Below are positions 1 through 11,126 of a stretch of 64,000 nt of DNA, piece by piece. A model generated the notes under the pieces. It ran no database searches. It had not been told where the DNA came from and saw nothing but the letters and a program-made list of their open reading frames with translations. Position numbers and translations under genes: made by a program. Position 1 is the first letter of the stretch; each line of letters begins with the position of its first letter. The DNA is from Pseudeuparius sepicola. Taxonomy: Eukaryota; Arthropoda; Insecta; Coleoptera; Anthribidae. Location of the stretch: the NCBI GenBank assembly GCA_963920635.1, contig OY987304.1, positions 37,324,365-37,388,364 on the forward strand. The letters run 5' to 3'.

Positions 1-148
1 ATTGAAAACTCAGTTTTTCAAATGAAGAACCCAGGATGACTCTCTGATTCATACTTTATTATTGTGAGAATATGTGCCACATAATGCCCTTTGCAAGGCA
101 TACTGAGTAAAATCACGTCCAAAAATCTGTCACTATCTCCCGGTCTAT
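1..148. repeat. Dispersed repeat, inverted copy at 15851-15996
   Basis: This stretch reappears as its reverse complement at 15851-15996, with about 85-90% identity by eye over roughly 147 bp. Shared landmarks are the block reading gggttcttcat on the minus strand and the end CCCGGTCTAT. It stops abruptly near 148, where the truncated transposon begins, so it is probably the target into which that element inserted or the flank of a deletion. The left end may lie outside the window. No coding capacity is visible. Confidence 0.75.
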
Positions 149-174
149 TATTACACATCTAAACTGCACAGACA

Positions 175-218
175 CCCATGGTAGAGAACAAATATTTAAC
201 TTTGTTCTCTACCATGGG
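175..218. repeat. Perfect 18-bp inverted repeat, 8-bp loop
   Basis: Arms at 175-192 and 201-218 are exact reverse complements (cccatggtagagaacaaa and its complement) around the loop tatttaac. The right arm runs into the transposase-like reading frame, so the left arm looks like a short inverted duplication made at the truncated 5' end of the element, for example by fold-back repair. Confidence 0.9.
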
Positions 219-770
219 CGTCTCGGTTATATGGTCTGATGGAATTCTCAATAGACATAATACCAGACACTGGTATCACGAAAACCATCGCCTTCTCTTT
301 GAGAGGGAAAGGCAGGGAAGGTTTGGTTTTAGCGTTGCTTGTTTTATTTTGGGCAGGCAAATAACGTACTATAGAATTTATGAAGGCGGTCTTTCAAATC
401 GGTATCTAGATAATATTCTGAGTGACGTTATACCAGAAATATTAGATGGCATTACCCTAGCCCAGCGAAATAATATATATTTCCAAATGGACGGAGCGCC
501 TGCCCATAATGCCCAAATAATACGCCCATTTTTAGATTATTATTTTCCGTGGCAATGGATAGGAACCAACGGACCTGTATGGTGGCCCCCACGGTCCCCC
601 GACCTGTCTGTGCTTGACTTCTTCCTGTAGGGTTACTTAAAAAATATAATTTATAAAACCCGACATCGCACTATAGAAGAACTACGTGAATCCACCGTAC
701 GCGCGTTTCAAGATTTGCATAAATAGGCGATCAGCAATAGTTTTAAACGCTTTAAGGAAAATATCTAAAT
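178..770 (+). pseudogene. Mariner-like transposase C-terminal half, D,D41D spacing
   Basis: The open part (178-630) encodes the C-terminal half of a DDE/D transposase that would cut and paste the element in the nucleus. Visible motifs are GILNRHN..HW, typical of the stretch after the first Asp, FQMDGAPAHN with the second catalytic Asp, and WPPRSPDLSVLDFF with the third. There are 41 residues between the second and third Asp, the spacing of the D,D41D group. The first Asp and the DNA-binding domain are absent. A TAG at 628-630 replaces the Trp normally found in the LDFFxWG motif; the frame then continues through GYLKN to further stops at 724 and 766. The ATG at 178 lies in the hairpin and is probably not a real start. 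It is related to the transposase at 47767-48838. Dead copy. Confidence 0.85.
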
Positions 771-1025
771 TGTGTGAACTTTTTGTAAGGAACAATTTCG
801 TTAATAATGAGTAATCAAAATTAATTTTTACTTTTAAATTTTGCCAAACGTATTGACAGAAAACGTTTTAAATTCATAATTGTATTGTTACTTGAACTAA
901 AATATAGAATTCTTTAAAAATAAAGTTTATCAAGTTCTGTTTACGAGGCCTTTCTTTTTATGACAAAGTCCCGAAAATCGCAACCGAGATATCCTGCAAA
1001 AGTATCGAAAATGGGACACCCTGTA

Positions 1026-1645
1026 TATACTCTTCCTCAGCACCACATAACGATCTAGAAATGAAATATAATTTCGTTGTTACCTCCATTTGCGTAGGGT
1101 TCACCCCCCACCCCCCCCCTGTTTACCTTTCATTTTCCCATAATGAGTTGTAGCAAATTTCCATCGTTTTCAACCCGTGGGGTTGCGAAGGGGTGCGTTC
1201 ATTGCCGGCTGAAGGAATGATAAAAAACCCCGCGTGCTGCCGACGTGATATTTCAATTTAGGAAAAATTCGCTGTCAAACGCGTGAGGCGAAATGAAAAG
1301 TTGTCTATAGGGCGGATGGGGAAAGCGGTCGGAATGATGGATTTTCAAGGGGGTTCGAACAACGCAGGTGGCATTTATGAATTCAGCAAAGTGATATTTT
1401 AAGGGGACATAATAGAAATTTTGTATGCAAACAGGCTTATATTGAGGAAAGGGTTTACATTTAATTTGCGATTTAATAAATATATTATGAAACCTGCCTC
1501 TTACGTTATACGTCCTGTTTGAACCATGTAACAAAGGAATCAGGCTCATTTACGCTAAAGACTCAATAGGGGACAACACTTTATATTAATATGAATTATA
1601 CTAGATCATTTTTTGGACGTGGTTAAGGTAATTATTATAAAATTA
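1026..1645. other. Unassigned; contains a GC-richer patch
   Basis: No gene is supported. About 1085-1245 is clearly richer in G and C than its surroundings, with a C-rich tract near 1107-1120, and has no repeat partner that I can find in the window. Short frames on the minus strand here look like chance. Confidence 0.4.
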
Positions 1646-1762
1646 ATGTTAAACTCAGAAACAGAGGGTGTAGTTGGAAATTTGTCACCTGCACCTTGCA
1701 TACGTCTTCCAGAAAAGAAATCTAAATCGAAAATGGAAACTTTAACTGTCCGTTTAGAATAA
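1646..1762 (+). other. Short frame (38 codons) paralogous to 30145-30228
   Basis: An ATG frame of 38 codons contains a core ending in CIRLPEKKSK. A second frame at 30145-30228 has the matching core CILPPEKKLK, preceded in both by an acidic Ser/Thr stretch (SETEG, SSDTDA) and by a similar upstream DNA context (ggtaa..tataaaat). That similarity suggests both derive from the N-terminal exon of one protein, more likely of a transposon than of a host gene. I do not recognise the family. Confidence 0.25.
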
Positions 1763-4700
1763 ATAAATACAGTGGGTTTCATACTTTTGATAAGACGGTA
1801 TTTTGCAGCAGATTGGCTGATTTTCAAAATTTTCTTTTTAAACGTTGCAGTACGAGGAAAGTTTGACACTTTTAAAGCTTGATGTATTAATTTTTGAACT
1901 TCACTTATTCCATGGTCTATACTACGACCAAAAAGACGCTATAAGTGACGAAATACTGTCATGTGTTGTTTTAACAATACCTACAGTTTACACCATTAAA
2001 TCGTACACGGAAACCTTTTTTATCAAGTTTTGATGGTACAGGCCCAACTAACAATTTTCTGTTTTATAAAAGCTGTAAGAATACGTTTATAGAGCATAAC
2101 CTTATAAAACATCTGAAGTCCGAGCCCCTAAAATGGGCACAAATTTATACAACTTCTTCGCTCTATAACCAGTTCAATAAAAGCTGCAAACACATTTATA
2201 TAACCATTTTACAGACGTTTACAGAAGCTTTACACAGCAGAAATAAATGTTGTACCAAACAACCTCTGTACATTTTCATGTACTTTTCCGCACGCTTGTA
2301 GAAAAAATATTTTTTCAACAAGCGTGCGGAAAAGCAATGCAATCATTACTTGCTTAAATGATGTTAATTTAAATACTTGGTAATTACTTCTATAAAAGCA
2401 TCTTTGGGAGTAAAAATATATTGGAAGAAACTGAAATGTGATTTGCCAAACTTTTACAAAGCTGATTTATTAGAGTGCTTAATTAAGTTCTTATAAAACA
2501 GTTATATACGCAAAACTAACCGAACCATTTAGTTCTACGCACTAAACAGACGTGTAGCAGTCATATACGTAGTGCTATAAACGTTTATAGAACAATTAAA
2601 AAACTATTTTATATACGTTCTATAATTTAGCTGAAAGAACGTTCTAAGAACTATATTACAGAACAAATTAGTTGCACACAGCAAAATAGTAATACTCAAG
2701 ACGATAGCACAGCAAATTAGCTATTTTTAAGCACTTATAAAACGTTAATTAAACTTTTCCGTTCGGTAGTTGGGGGTGTTTATAAATTAGGAAAAAATTT
2801 TATAGGAACATATTTTATAGATTAAATAGAGACTCGCTAGTACTATGTTTTAAGGTAGGTGCCTAGTTTCGGTTTTCTACTTACTTAATAACAAAAATAG
2901 TAATATAAAAATTTATATCGAGGAAAAGATTGCATACTTGATAAATTAATTTTACTGGATAAAAAAAATGCAAAGTAGTCGAATCGGCACGCATCTACAA
3001 ATTTTAAAAGAAAATATACACAGAGATGTAAGTTTTAATCAACAACAAACATAAACAGATTTCTATAAATTTGAATAGGTACATTATAAAGCGAAGATGA
3101 AATTGTAATTGTAATTGAAATGTAATTTATTGTAGGATTTAAATTAAACGTTCAAAGGTACACTTACCACAAAGGGGGTGGTTCTATCACTAAACTGTTG
3201 ATATTGGACAAATACAGAAATTATAAATATCCTCAAATTAAGCATCCTATATTAAGTAGACAAATGAAACTCCACGTTAAACCGTATTCCTAGTGATAGC
3301 TGTTTGACTGGCAAAAAATATTCCTTCTGTAATCCATAAACACAGTGAAGTGGTTGGAAGTTGTTCAGTGATAGCGGGGAAAGAGATACCAGTGTAAAAG
3401 TTCGTAGGTGATCGTTTGTACTCGGAATGGTCAAGTATGAAACTAAAACGCATTGTAGCGGAGAAGCAATATTTGTTTTTTTTTTAATATAGGATTTTTG
3501 AGGTACTATATTCATAATTTACTAATACCTATATGTATTACCTACGTTCTCCATGTGTATTCCTCGGAGCACAGAATTTCTTTTGCGATGCTCAATATTC
3601 ACAATATGTCTGATCGATTGGCTTTTTTATTATTCTTTAGTAATATGATAAGTGCTTACCCGTTTTTCTTTAATGGATTACAATCCAATTTCAACATCCT
3701 TGTCTAAGGATTGTGTAGATATATTTCCTTCAATTTCCTTTTATGTAGTAAATATTATTCAAAAACATTACCTAGATCTTTCTCCGTTGCTCAACCTACT
3801 GACTTCTTTAATCTTCATATTTGGTTTGTTATTCCTAATTATAATTTATTAATACCTTTTAGAAACTTTTGGTTACTTATTCGCAGCAATCTACGTTTAG
3901 AATCAGTATCGGCATGGTCCGAGTACAAGCGCAATGCTGGAGTCCCCATCCAACTGGGCTTGGTGTAAAATAAACACTATTCTGATGTGACTATTTGACA
4001 AAGTTTTGTACCTGCAAAACAAAACTTGTGTGCAGTCCACATTTAACGAGATATATCTAAATGGCCTTCCGTACCTAAATAGACACAGAATCTCGGTGCA
4101 GGCAAGCCATCCCTTGTTCATTTGAGCGATTCCCTCAAATAGCTTTAAATTCTACAATGGGGAAGGTTGTAAGGACGCGCCTGCTGCCGACAGATAAACA
4201 TAAATTGAAATGGACACAATTTATTTCGAAGCCCCAATTCGCGCGACGCGGGGCGAATCCGAAAATGGAAGCTTCTTATTGTGGCTTGCTTATTGTATTG
4301 CCCGAATGGGCCATTAAAAATATCCCAGTTTTCGGCGAACATATAGGGAGATACCGTTGAACAAAAGTTAGGTTCCACACTCGTAACGAATCGCATTATA
4401 TTTTGGAAGATATGCACTAGGATAATAAAGACGTAACATTATAAGACTACTTGGTGTCAAATATATGCAATTTACTCATATTATACATGTTAAGGTTTCT
4501 ATGAGAGCGGTGGATTGTCTATTTGAAGTGATACGTAAATAGGAGGTACTGCTGAGAACGAGAACAAACTATGAAGGAATATCTCATTAAATGTCCACTC
4601 ACCGTTGTAAAATCTTTATTTGTTGACTGGAGTTAAATTAACGATTTCGAAAAATACGTTTTTAAAACAATTTATTGTGACAGTTACAACAGGGCAGCGT

Positions 4701-5058
4701 CTACTGCTACAAGACAAGATAGAACTGATGAACAATAGATCAAAGCTTAAATAATAGGGATATAAAATGCAACTTAGCTTACACGTGCTCGCGCACCCAG
4801 CACTTTAACACAATCGGGACCATTGTTCATAGCGCCGTAACTCCTCCTTCCTTAAGACGAAAATATCAACCTGGAGGGTTGTTTTTCCGTTTCCTTCTCC
4901 ACCATTTCAAATTTGACTTTTCCTCTTCTTTTCTTGAATTATTTCTTTCGTTTGGGAGGATGACTCGCTAAGGGAAAATTTCCGGAGTTAATTTTTTGAG
5001 TTTGAATTTGGTTTTCATTTTCAGAAAGAGCTGTGTTGAATTACTCGCATTTTCATTA
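1763..5058. other. Unassigned AT-rich DNA
   Basis: No coding region is supported. Between about 2040 and 2770 the sequence is unusually full of variants of TTATAAAAC, GTTCTATAA and ACGTTTATAGAAC on both strands, including the palindrome tataaacgtttata at about 2576-2589; this is a texture rather than a clean tandem repeat. About 4140-4360 is modestly GC-richer. Short open frames in this stretch overlap on opposite strands and show no recognisable motif. Confidence 0.4.
2283..2334. repeat. 52-bp near-perfect hairpin
   Basis: Arms cttttccgcacgcttgt at 2283-2299 and its exact complement at 2318-2334 enclose gaaaaaatattttttc, which is itself a palindrome. Only one unpaired A:A position interrupts the whole 52 bp. 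It is too short for a MITE with recognisable target duplications; a cruciform or an excision or repair scar is possible. Confidence 0.85.
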
Positions 5059-5268
5059 TTAATTTGATATAATAATGGGGAAACGTCTTTGTTGGTTGTT
5101 AAAGTTTGGTTGAATGTTAATGGGTTGGCTTGGGAATTTTGGTCTAGTTGAAAAATTCTGATTTTGGAAATTATTCCTGAAAGGTTGGTTATTATAACTT
5201 TGATAATTATTTCTAAGAAAATTATTTTGGAAATTATTTTGATAACTAGGACGAGGGGAATTATTCTG
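5059..5268 (-). pseudogene. Asn/Gln-rich Gag-like tail of a Ty3/gypsy-type retroelement
   Basis: On the minus strand, a frame closing at the TAA at 5059-5061 reads as a low-complexity tail rich in Asn, Gln, Phe and Arg, with repeated NNFQN and RNN units followed by RPKFPSQPINIQP. This composition and the P.RPINIQP end are typical of the C-terminal part of insect Ty3/gypsy Gag proteins, which assemble the particle. No capsid core, zinc knuckle, protease or reverse transcriptase is seen next to it, and no LTR was found, so it would be a small orphan remnant. A longer overlapping minus-strand frame (4968-5471) is in a different phase and is less protein-like. The assignment rests on composition and may be wrong. 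Confidence 0.4.
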
Positions 5269-5565
5269 AAAATTTCATGTCGACAAGGTACAACCAATAA
5301 AACACAAGCATTTCTTAACGTTGCCATGGCAACTTGTGTATTTTTTCGGAAATCACCCTCCCATAAGCACCTAGCTGTAAGATTAATGAGTGGAAATCTC
5401 CCTCCTATACAACAATAGCACCAGTCACCATATGTCACCAATTTAATTGTATTTTCAAATAGTTTTGACATGAAATTTTCGTACCGAATCTCCCTCGAGC
5501 ATGAATTAAAATTCCGGAAATTTTTTATAAATATAAATAATTCTGTCTGTACCAGTTTGTTCTAA

Positions 5566-6214
5566 GTGCACGGCCACACATAAGGCGGACGGACAGCGGA
5601 CCGGAGAGCAGGGCGGAGATGGTAGCGGAGCGTTCAAAACAATAGAAAGCCTACTGTCGTGTCCACACATACCGCGGAGAGGGGAGCGGAGAGTAGGCGT
5701 GTTTGCGCTCGCTGGTACCGGAGCGTTCAAGTCTGTTTGACATTTTGGCGCGTATTTAACCTCGAAAATAGAGCGTCGTATTCTTATATACCTACTTAAT
5801 AATAAACAATATTAATGGATTGCGAAATGCTAATTAGTGAAGTCTCTATATAGTCGCAAACCCCTATGGGACATAAGGTGTTTTAGAGACAAACTTTGGG
5901 TCGAGATTTCCAAAATTATTTTTGTACAGAGGATGAAATTTACCAAGTGTTTCCCAGCTTAGGTTTATTTCATGTATGAACACTACACGTTTATTTTGTG
6001 AATTTGCACATAGAAATAATATAGAAATTGACATTTTTATAGCTGTTTCTATGAAGTTCGACTTTTCAATCTTTCTACTTTACTGCCAACCTCTCTGCGC
6101 AATACGCCTTTCAAAGCTGTCACAATCCGCTGACGGTGTGGACACTACCCGCACAACTCTCCGCTCTCCGCCCTGCTCTCTGGTCAGCCGTCCGCGTTAT
6201 GTGTGGCCGTGCAC
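5566..6214 (+). mobile_element. 649-bp MITE, TAA duplication (PIF/Harbinger-type), copy 1
   Basis: The terminal inverted repeat starts GTGCACGGCCACACATAA at the left and ends with its complement at 6214. The element is flanked on both sides by TAA (5563-5565 and 6215-6217), a 3-bp TWA target duplication characteristic of the PIF/Harbinger group. Both ends are studded with GCGGAGAG/CTCTCCGC-type units. A second copy with TTA duplications lies at 62281-62888 in opposite orientation. No transposase is encoded; short frames inside are shared only because the DNA is shared. Confidence 0.85.
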
Positions 6215-6217
6215 TAA

Positions 6218-7124
6218 GATGACAGAAAAAATTACAAACATGTTTATTATCCACAATTAATAATGATTTTAAGCAACATCAACAGCAAATCAAAATGCAA
6301 AACTTCGAAGATAATAGTAATTTAATGTACCCAAGAATATTCGCAGAATTATCGACAAAAAACATATTAATTTTGAAAGATTATTGTAATCCATCCATAT
6401 TCATCCAATTTTCTAAAAATAGTAAATCCTATATCTCTGTATTTACGTACTTCTGCCCCAATATAATATAATAATACCTAAATATTATTGTCTTCGAGTT
6501 CTATTGGAATTGGAAAACTTGCCGTCACACCAGAAATATATAAGTGAATTTGCGATACATTCCTTGAACTGTGATATTTTCTAGGAAAATTCTATCTGCA
6601 TTTTTCGATAAATGTGCCTTTCAATATTCCAGAAATCTCTTTATTTCCGGATTGCCTTTTCCGACTAGATTGTCTCTCCGCCCTTGGTAGAGCACTTCCT
6701 TTGATTTTATGTTGATAAAAATAGGATATGACTAAAAACACCATGTGAATCAAATAGAGTAGAGAGCTAATGTACTCGATAACCAGTCCGTGTTCATGCG
6801 TATTGTGGACACGTTCTCATCTATTGGCTATTCTATAATAAGCTATAGAAAAAGAAAAGTGGCTTTATGGGACTAAATGTTTTTGCATCATGTACCAAAC
6901 TTCTCCTTATTAACTTCAACAAGGAACCCAGAACCTCCTCGAATAATAGTTAAAAAGGAATCAGCTATCTTCTATATAATAGTGTAACTTGCTCTTGGAA
7001 AAAAACCACCAGAGATTATGTTTATTAAATCACGTAAATTTTGGTAAAACGAAATATTAAGCTATTTTCATCATCAGAATCCAAAGATAGACAAAAAACC
7101 TAGGTATAGCCCAGATAGTATACC
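6218..7124. other. Unassigned AT-rich DNA
   Basis: No gene, repeat partner or strong secondary structure was recognised between the MITE and the hAT element. Confidence 0.4.
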
Positions 7125-7417
7125 ATATGCCTCACGGGCGTAGCCAAGGCATGCCCCCCGAAATAAGCAAAATATTACCTAATATTATACCGAAAAAATA
7201 CGAGGAGTGAAGTTAAATTATTATTACGTTTGAATATATGTAGTAATAGTAGCGCCTAGCGCCATCTTTTGACGAGAGGCAGACGCAGTTGCAGCCGAAC
7301 TATTTTGTATTGTAGGGACACTTTGCGTTGTTTCTCGATTATTCGCCACGCCCCTCGGTCGAAATGAGCGGAACTTTGTGGAAGTTCGTGGAAGTTTCTG
7401 GACGGCTACTGGGCTGC

Positions 7418-7540
7418 TATATAAGCGGCGCCGCGGCGCGTGACCGCGCTTACGGCAGTATTGTTCCATGCGAACTCGAAGCGAATAAAAGTGAAAAGTG
7501 GTGAACGAATAGTGAAGAGAATTAAGTGTACCGTGTAAGT
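7418..7540 (+). promoter_or_regulatory. Candidate hAT transposase promoter and leader
   Basis: TATATAA at 7418-7424 is followed by GC-rich DNA and an initiator-like GCAGTATT near 7454, then a purine-rich leader with GTAAGT at 7535-7540, a consensus 5' splice site. The ATG of the transposase-like frame follows at 7614. TATA-to-initiator spacing is a little longer than usual, so the exact start is uncertain. Confidence 0.4.
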
Positions 7541-7613
7541 GAGTAATTTTAGTGCGCTGTTATTCGATGACCTTGTTAAGGATAGATACGTGAATCATTA
7601 TTACTGTCGAAAA

Positions 7614-8046
7614 ATGGAGGGGAAAAAAAGGAAGGGTGATAAACTTAAAGGTATGGACTACTGGAAAAAGTGGTGTAGTCAAGGTCAAGGGGTTTCTAAT
7701 AAAGAAACAAATTTGGATTTAGCTATCAAAGCTTCAGCTACCTTGCATGCTGATAAGAAGACTGCCTACCCCGAAATCTAGTTTGGAATGCCTAGATATG
7801 TGCGATAAAAACCTTTATCCTAATATTTACACATTACTACAAATCTTGGCTACCATTCCTTTATCCACTGCTACCCCAGAAAGGTCTTTCTCGAGCCTAA
7901 GGAGACTGAAAAACTATTTACGAAACACTACAAGTGAAAACAGACTTAATGGTTTGGCTCTAATGAACATTCACTATGGAACAGAAATTCATGCAGATGA
8001 AGTAGTGGATATATTTAAAAGAAAAAGCCGAAGATTTCTTCTTTAA
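7614..8046 (+). pseudogene. Internally deleted hAT transposase
   Basis: The N-terminal piece starts at ATG 7614 (MEGKKRKGDKLKGMDYWKKW) and runs to a stop at 7781. In another phase, from about 7760 to 8046, comes a complete hAT C-terminal dimerisation domain (Dimer_Tnp_hAT): LQILATIPLSTATPERSFSS, then LRRLKNYLRNTT and NRLNGLALMNIH, ending shortly after. In intact hAT transposases this domain is the last 80 or so residues of a protein of about 600 residues and mediates multimerisation; the RNase H-like catalytic core that should precede it is missing. The join between the two pieces lies at about 7745-7785 and changes frame. It cannot be an active transposase. It could be mobilised in trans or, if translated from the second frame, act as a dominant-negative fragment, which is speculative. 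Confidence 0.9.
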
Positions 8047-8247
8047 TGGTTTTAGATTTAGCGCAGAGGAACGAAATTAATTTATCCATTTCATTTAAAG
8101 TTAAGAACTTTATAAATATGTCGTAGTTTTTCGGATGAATATATAGATATTAAATTTCATGTAAGTATATTTTTGTTGTTTTATTTACTTCTCAAACTAA
8201 ACCCCCCCCCCCCAAAACTAAATCCTGGCTACGCCCGTGATATGCCT

Positions 8248-10282
8248 TGTGGATTAGTTACGTGAGAACGTTTTGCACACACGTGCTTTTTTCACAACTT
8301 TCAAAAATCAGGTAAATCAAATCAGGACTTCGTCACATAACTGCACAAACTCATTTACTTCGTTTCGCCCGGTCCTTGTAAAATTTGCTTTGATTCATTA
8401 CAGGGAAAATGAGAAACTAACGTGGGGTGTGCTCGGGGCACGTCCCTGGAGCTCCAGATAGCAGCGAAAAAGGGCACTCGTGCGGGGTGGGTCTTATTGT
8501 GGTGCGATTTGTGCCGAAATAAAATTTGGGGGAGACTCGGAGTAAATAAGAATCCTCTAGGTTTTCCCGTTGTGCTTAATTTAATTCGCCCCGGGAAGAG
8601 AATAAACCGAGACTTTTTTGCAGATTGATTTTCTGATATTTTTGTAGTTTATCTGGCCTTGAAGGAGTTATGCGTGTATAGAGGATGATTTATTTGTAAC
8701 TACCTCCGCGATTTTTTGCTTATTTTGAGCACGACAAAAAATGCAAGGGACAAAATCGTAGTAATTTTGGATAACTGTAGGTGACGCCGAAAAAGAAATC
8801 TGCATCATTGGCCAGCTTGTTTAGAAAAATAAAAATCCCAAAAGAAAACTTTTACAATAAAACTGATGGTCTCAGAATCTTTATCCAACCGGGATCTCAA
8901 ACAATTTCATAAAATTACAGAGTTTCTTTGGCTCTGTTGAGGCCTCGACTTTTTGGTGACATTAAAGAACAAATCGGCATCCATGGCCAACTTTCTGCGC
9001 AACATCAAAGAAAAACCTAATGTCGAGAAAAGTGTGAATTGTTTTGCAGGTCGTCGGAAATCACACCAGGACTCTAATAAGAAAAAAATCTACAATTTGT
9101 ACTAGTTTTCCTAAATAGACATTAGCATTGCAATTTTTTTAAAATTTTGTTAAAAGTGTGAACCCGAAATAACAAATACCTAAAAGCAGCAAAAACAGCA
9201 AGAGTTATTAAAATTTTAGAAATTTGATTCTCTTAATAATTAAGTTCTTAAGTGTCCTAATTGTCGCTAATCTCAAATTAAAAGTTTCCCGCGACTTTCA
9301 TTATAAACTTATAAGTTCCACATTTTTGTCGACTTTTTTTTTATATTGCGGGAAAACTTGACCATAGACGCCGATTTGTTTTTAACATCACCTATCTGTC
9401 TGAAATTGCTTACGTTTGTTTTCCGTTAAGCCCAAAATAAGGCAAAAAATCGAATTAATATACTAAAAAAATTCATGGCCCCAAGAGATTCAAAGACCAT
9501 ATGTAATTTTATAAACCTATATGAGCACACTGTTGCATAAAGCTTCTATGCGGTGTCATCAATTTTAAATATAAACGTTTTCTTCTATTTCTTAAATAAA
9601 CACGCTACGACTATTAATAGTTTTGCCCAATTTATTTTTTTTATTTTGCGCTAAAAGTTGGCTAAAATTGCCACGTTTCTTTCTTGTGAGGCAAAGCCTA
9701 GTTGAACCTTGAAAATTTGTAAATTGGAGAAAGAACCTCTAATATAAATGTTTGCAAAGTTTTTTCATATATCTTTCAACATTTTCGAAACAGACCGTCA
9801 GGTAGCTATTCTTCATATTCCATTTTTTTCTAATATCGGTCAAATATCTATGTTCTCTTATACGATGAAGAAAGTCTTATTTAGGAAGGTCGATTAGAAT
9901 TAAAAATTCTTACTTATGAATCTTAATTTGATGGGTTTACATACGTTTTTCAATATTTTAGCGACAAAGAATGTCTCGAAAGTTGTTCTATCAGCTTTGT
10001 TCTGATCTACTCAAAGATGTGGGTGATAAATTATACATTTCGGCATTCTACTAACAGTTTTATAATTTTAAGATTAGTTTGGAGGCATTTCCCGTCACAA
10101 CTAGGTTATGTATGTTGGCCTGAAGCCCCCAGGGGCCCATTTCCAAGTTTTTCGTTATTCCCCTGTAATGCTTCCAGTGATTTTCTAGAAATAGGTACTC
10201 TAATTATAACTTTGTGATTTATAAACTTACCATTGCCTAGGAATATTCTAGAACATTGATCAACGCTCCTTGTGTGTATATA
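8248..10282. other. Unassigned; degenerate three-unit repeat at 8700-9480
   Basis: No gene is supported. A degenerate motif of about 65 bp centred on GGTGAYRTTAAA..CAAATCGGC..ATGGYCAA occurs three times: near 8783 and 8950 on the plus strand and near 9365-9400 on the minus strand. The outer two extend into a weak foldback (about 8705-8830 against 9330-9440), probably an old inverted-repeat element. Confidence 0.4.
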
Positions 10283-10284
10283 TA

Positions 10285-11124
10285 CAGGATGTCCAACTTT
10301 AAAACTGTACAAATCCGTAAAATCTTCATCTTTGGAGATATTCGCCTAAACTTTTTTTTTAAAGGCCTTCAAAAAACGCTTCTTTTGACATTTCTACCAT
10401 TGTCGAGATGCAAATACAGGTTGTTTCTTTACAAATTGCCAAAACAACCCAAAAATAAAAACAACTTAAATTATTGGGCCTTTCTCAACAAAAAATAGTC
10501 ACTGTCTAAGATGATACATTTTCTGTGCGTTTCCTGTTGTGGCACACGAGCCACCTTAACTGATATGAACTTACTGACTGCATGGCAGGCTTCTGTATTT
10601 TTTAGACTTCGTTCGTTTATAGTGCCTGGGGCGGTTTTGATATACTAGATTTTTTACCCGTAGTTCCAAAATTTCAATATTTTGGGTTGGCACAGATAAG
10701 AATACCCTGTATATTTTGTAATGGGCCTTTGCACACTAATGCTTTGAGTGATTCTGCTGACCATTAAACTGTTTTGAGAGGATTCCATGGCACACTTGGC
10801 ACATGCCTTTAAAATTATCATTTTTCCCAAATTTGATACCCTGGAGAATGGAAGTCCCTGTATAGGTTTTGTTCAAATTTCGTATATGGGAGTGTTCTGA
10901 TTAACGCTGTGGGGTCATATTTTAAATAACAAAATCGCTAAATGGTTTTCGTGAAAATCGGCTTATAAAAAAATAGCAGCCGGCCCTGGACTTGCAGTTT
11001 GAAAATGGTAGAAAGGTCAAAAGAAGCGGCTTTTGAAGGTCTTTCAAATAAAAAAAAGTTCAGGCGATTTTCTCCAAAAATAAAGATTTTACGGATTTGT
11101 ACAATTTTAAAGTTTGACACCCTG
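10285..11124. mobile_element. TA-flanked foldback element, 840 bp
   Basis: The left end is TA then CAGGATGTCCAACTTTAAAA at 10285. The right end is the complement, TTTTAAAGTTTGACACCCTG, to 11124 followed by TA (10283-10284 and 11125-11126). The arms are diverged but alignable for about 125-190 bp (shared CAAATCCGTAAAATCTT.. and ..TTTGACATTTCTACCATT). TA duplication and the CACCCTG tip fit a non-autonomous Tc1/mariner element. The middle (about 10480-10930) has no coding capacity and contains another CCCTGTATA-like tip near 10704, possibly from an older insertion. Confidence 0.8.
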
Positions 11125-11126
11125 TA

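Larger units (their letters stand above)
149..1023 (+). mobile_element. 5'-truncated Tc1/mariner-like element
   Basis: The right end reads GACACCCTG followed by TA at 1024-1025, the same tip (CACCCTG/TA) that closes several TA-flanked elements further along. Between about 210 and 770 it carries the second half of a mariner-like transposase. No matching left terminal repeat (expected to begin CAGGGTGTC after TA) is present, so the 5' half of the element, including the first catalytic aspartate, is missing. The junction with the preceding repeat lies near 148 and is followed by a perfect hairpin. Confidence 0.7.
7133..8239 (+). mobile_element. hAT deletion derivative, 1107 bp, with 8-bp duplications
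   Basis: The terminal inverted repeats are CACGGGCGTAGCCA at 7133 and its exact complement ending at 8239. The 8-bp target duplication ATATGCCT is perfect on both sides (7125-7132 and 8240-8247). Inside are a TATA-type promoter, a 5' leader with a good splice donor, the first transposase codons and the hAT C-terminal dimerisation domain; the catalytic core is gone. This is the expected form of a non-autonomous element made by internal deletion. The perfect duplications and intact ends suggest a fairly recent insertion. Confidence 0.93.

Noticed and set aside
4968..5471. 167-codon minus-strand frame
   Set aside because: A different minus-strand phase over 5059-5268 has the Asn/Gln-rich Gag-like composition; the longer frame is its shadow.
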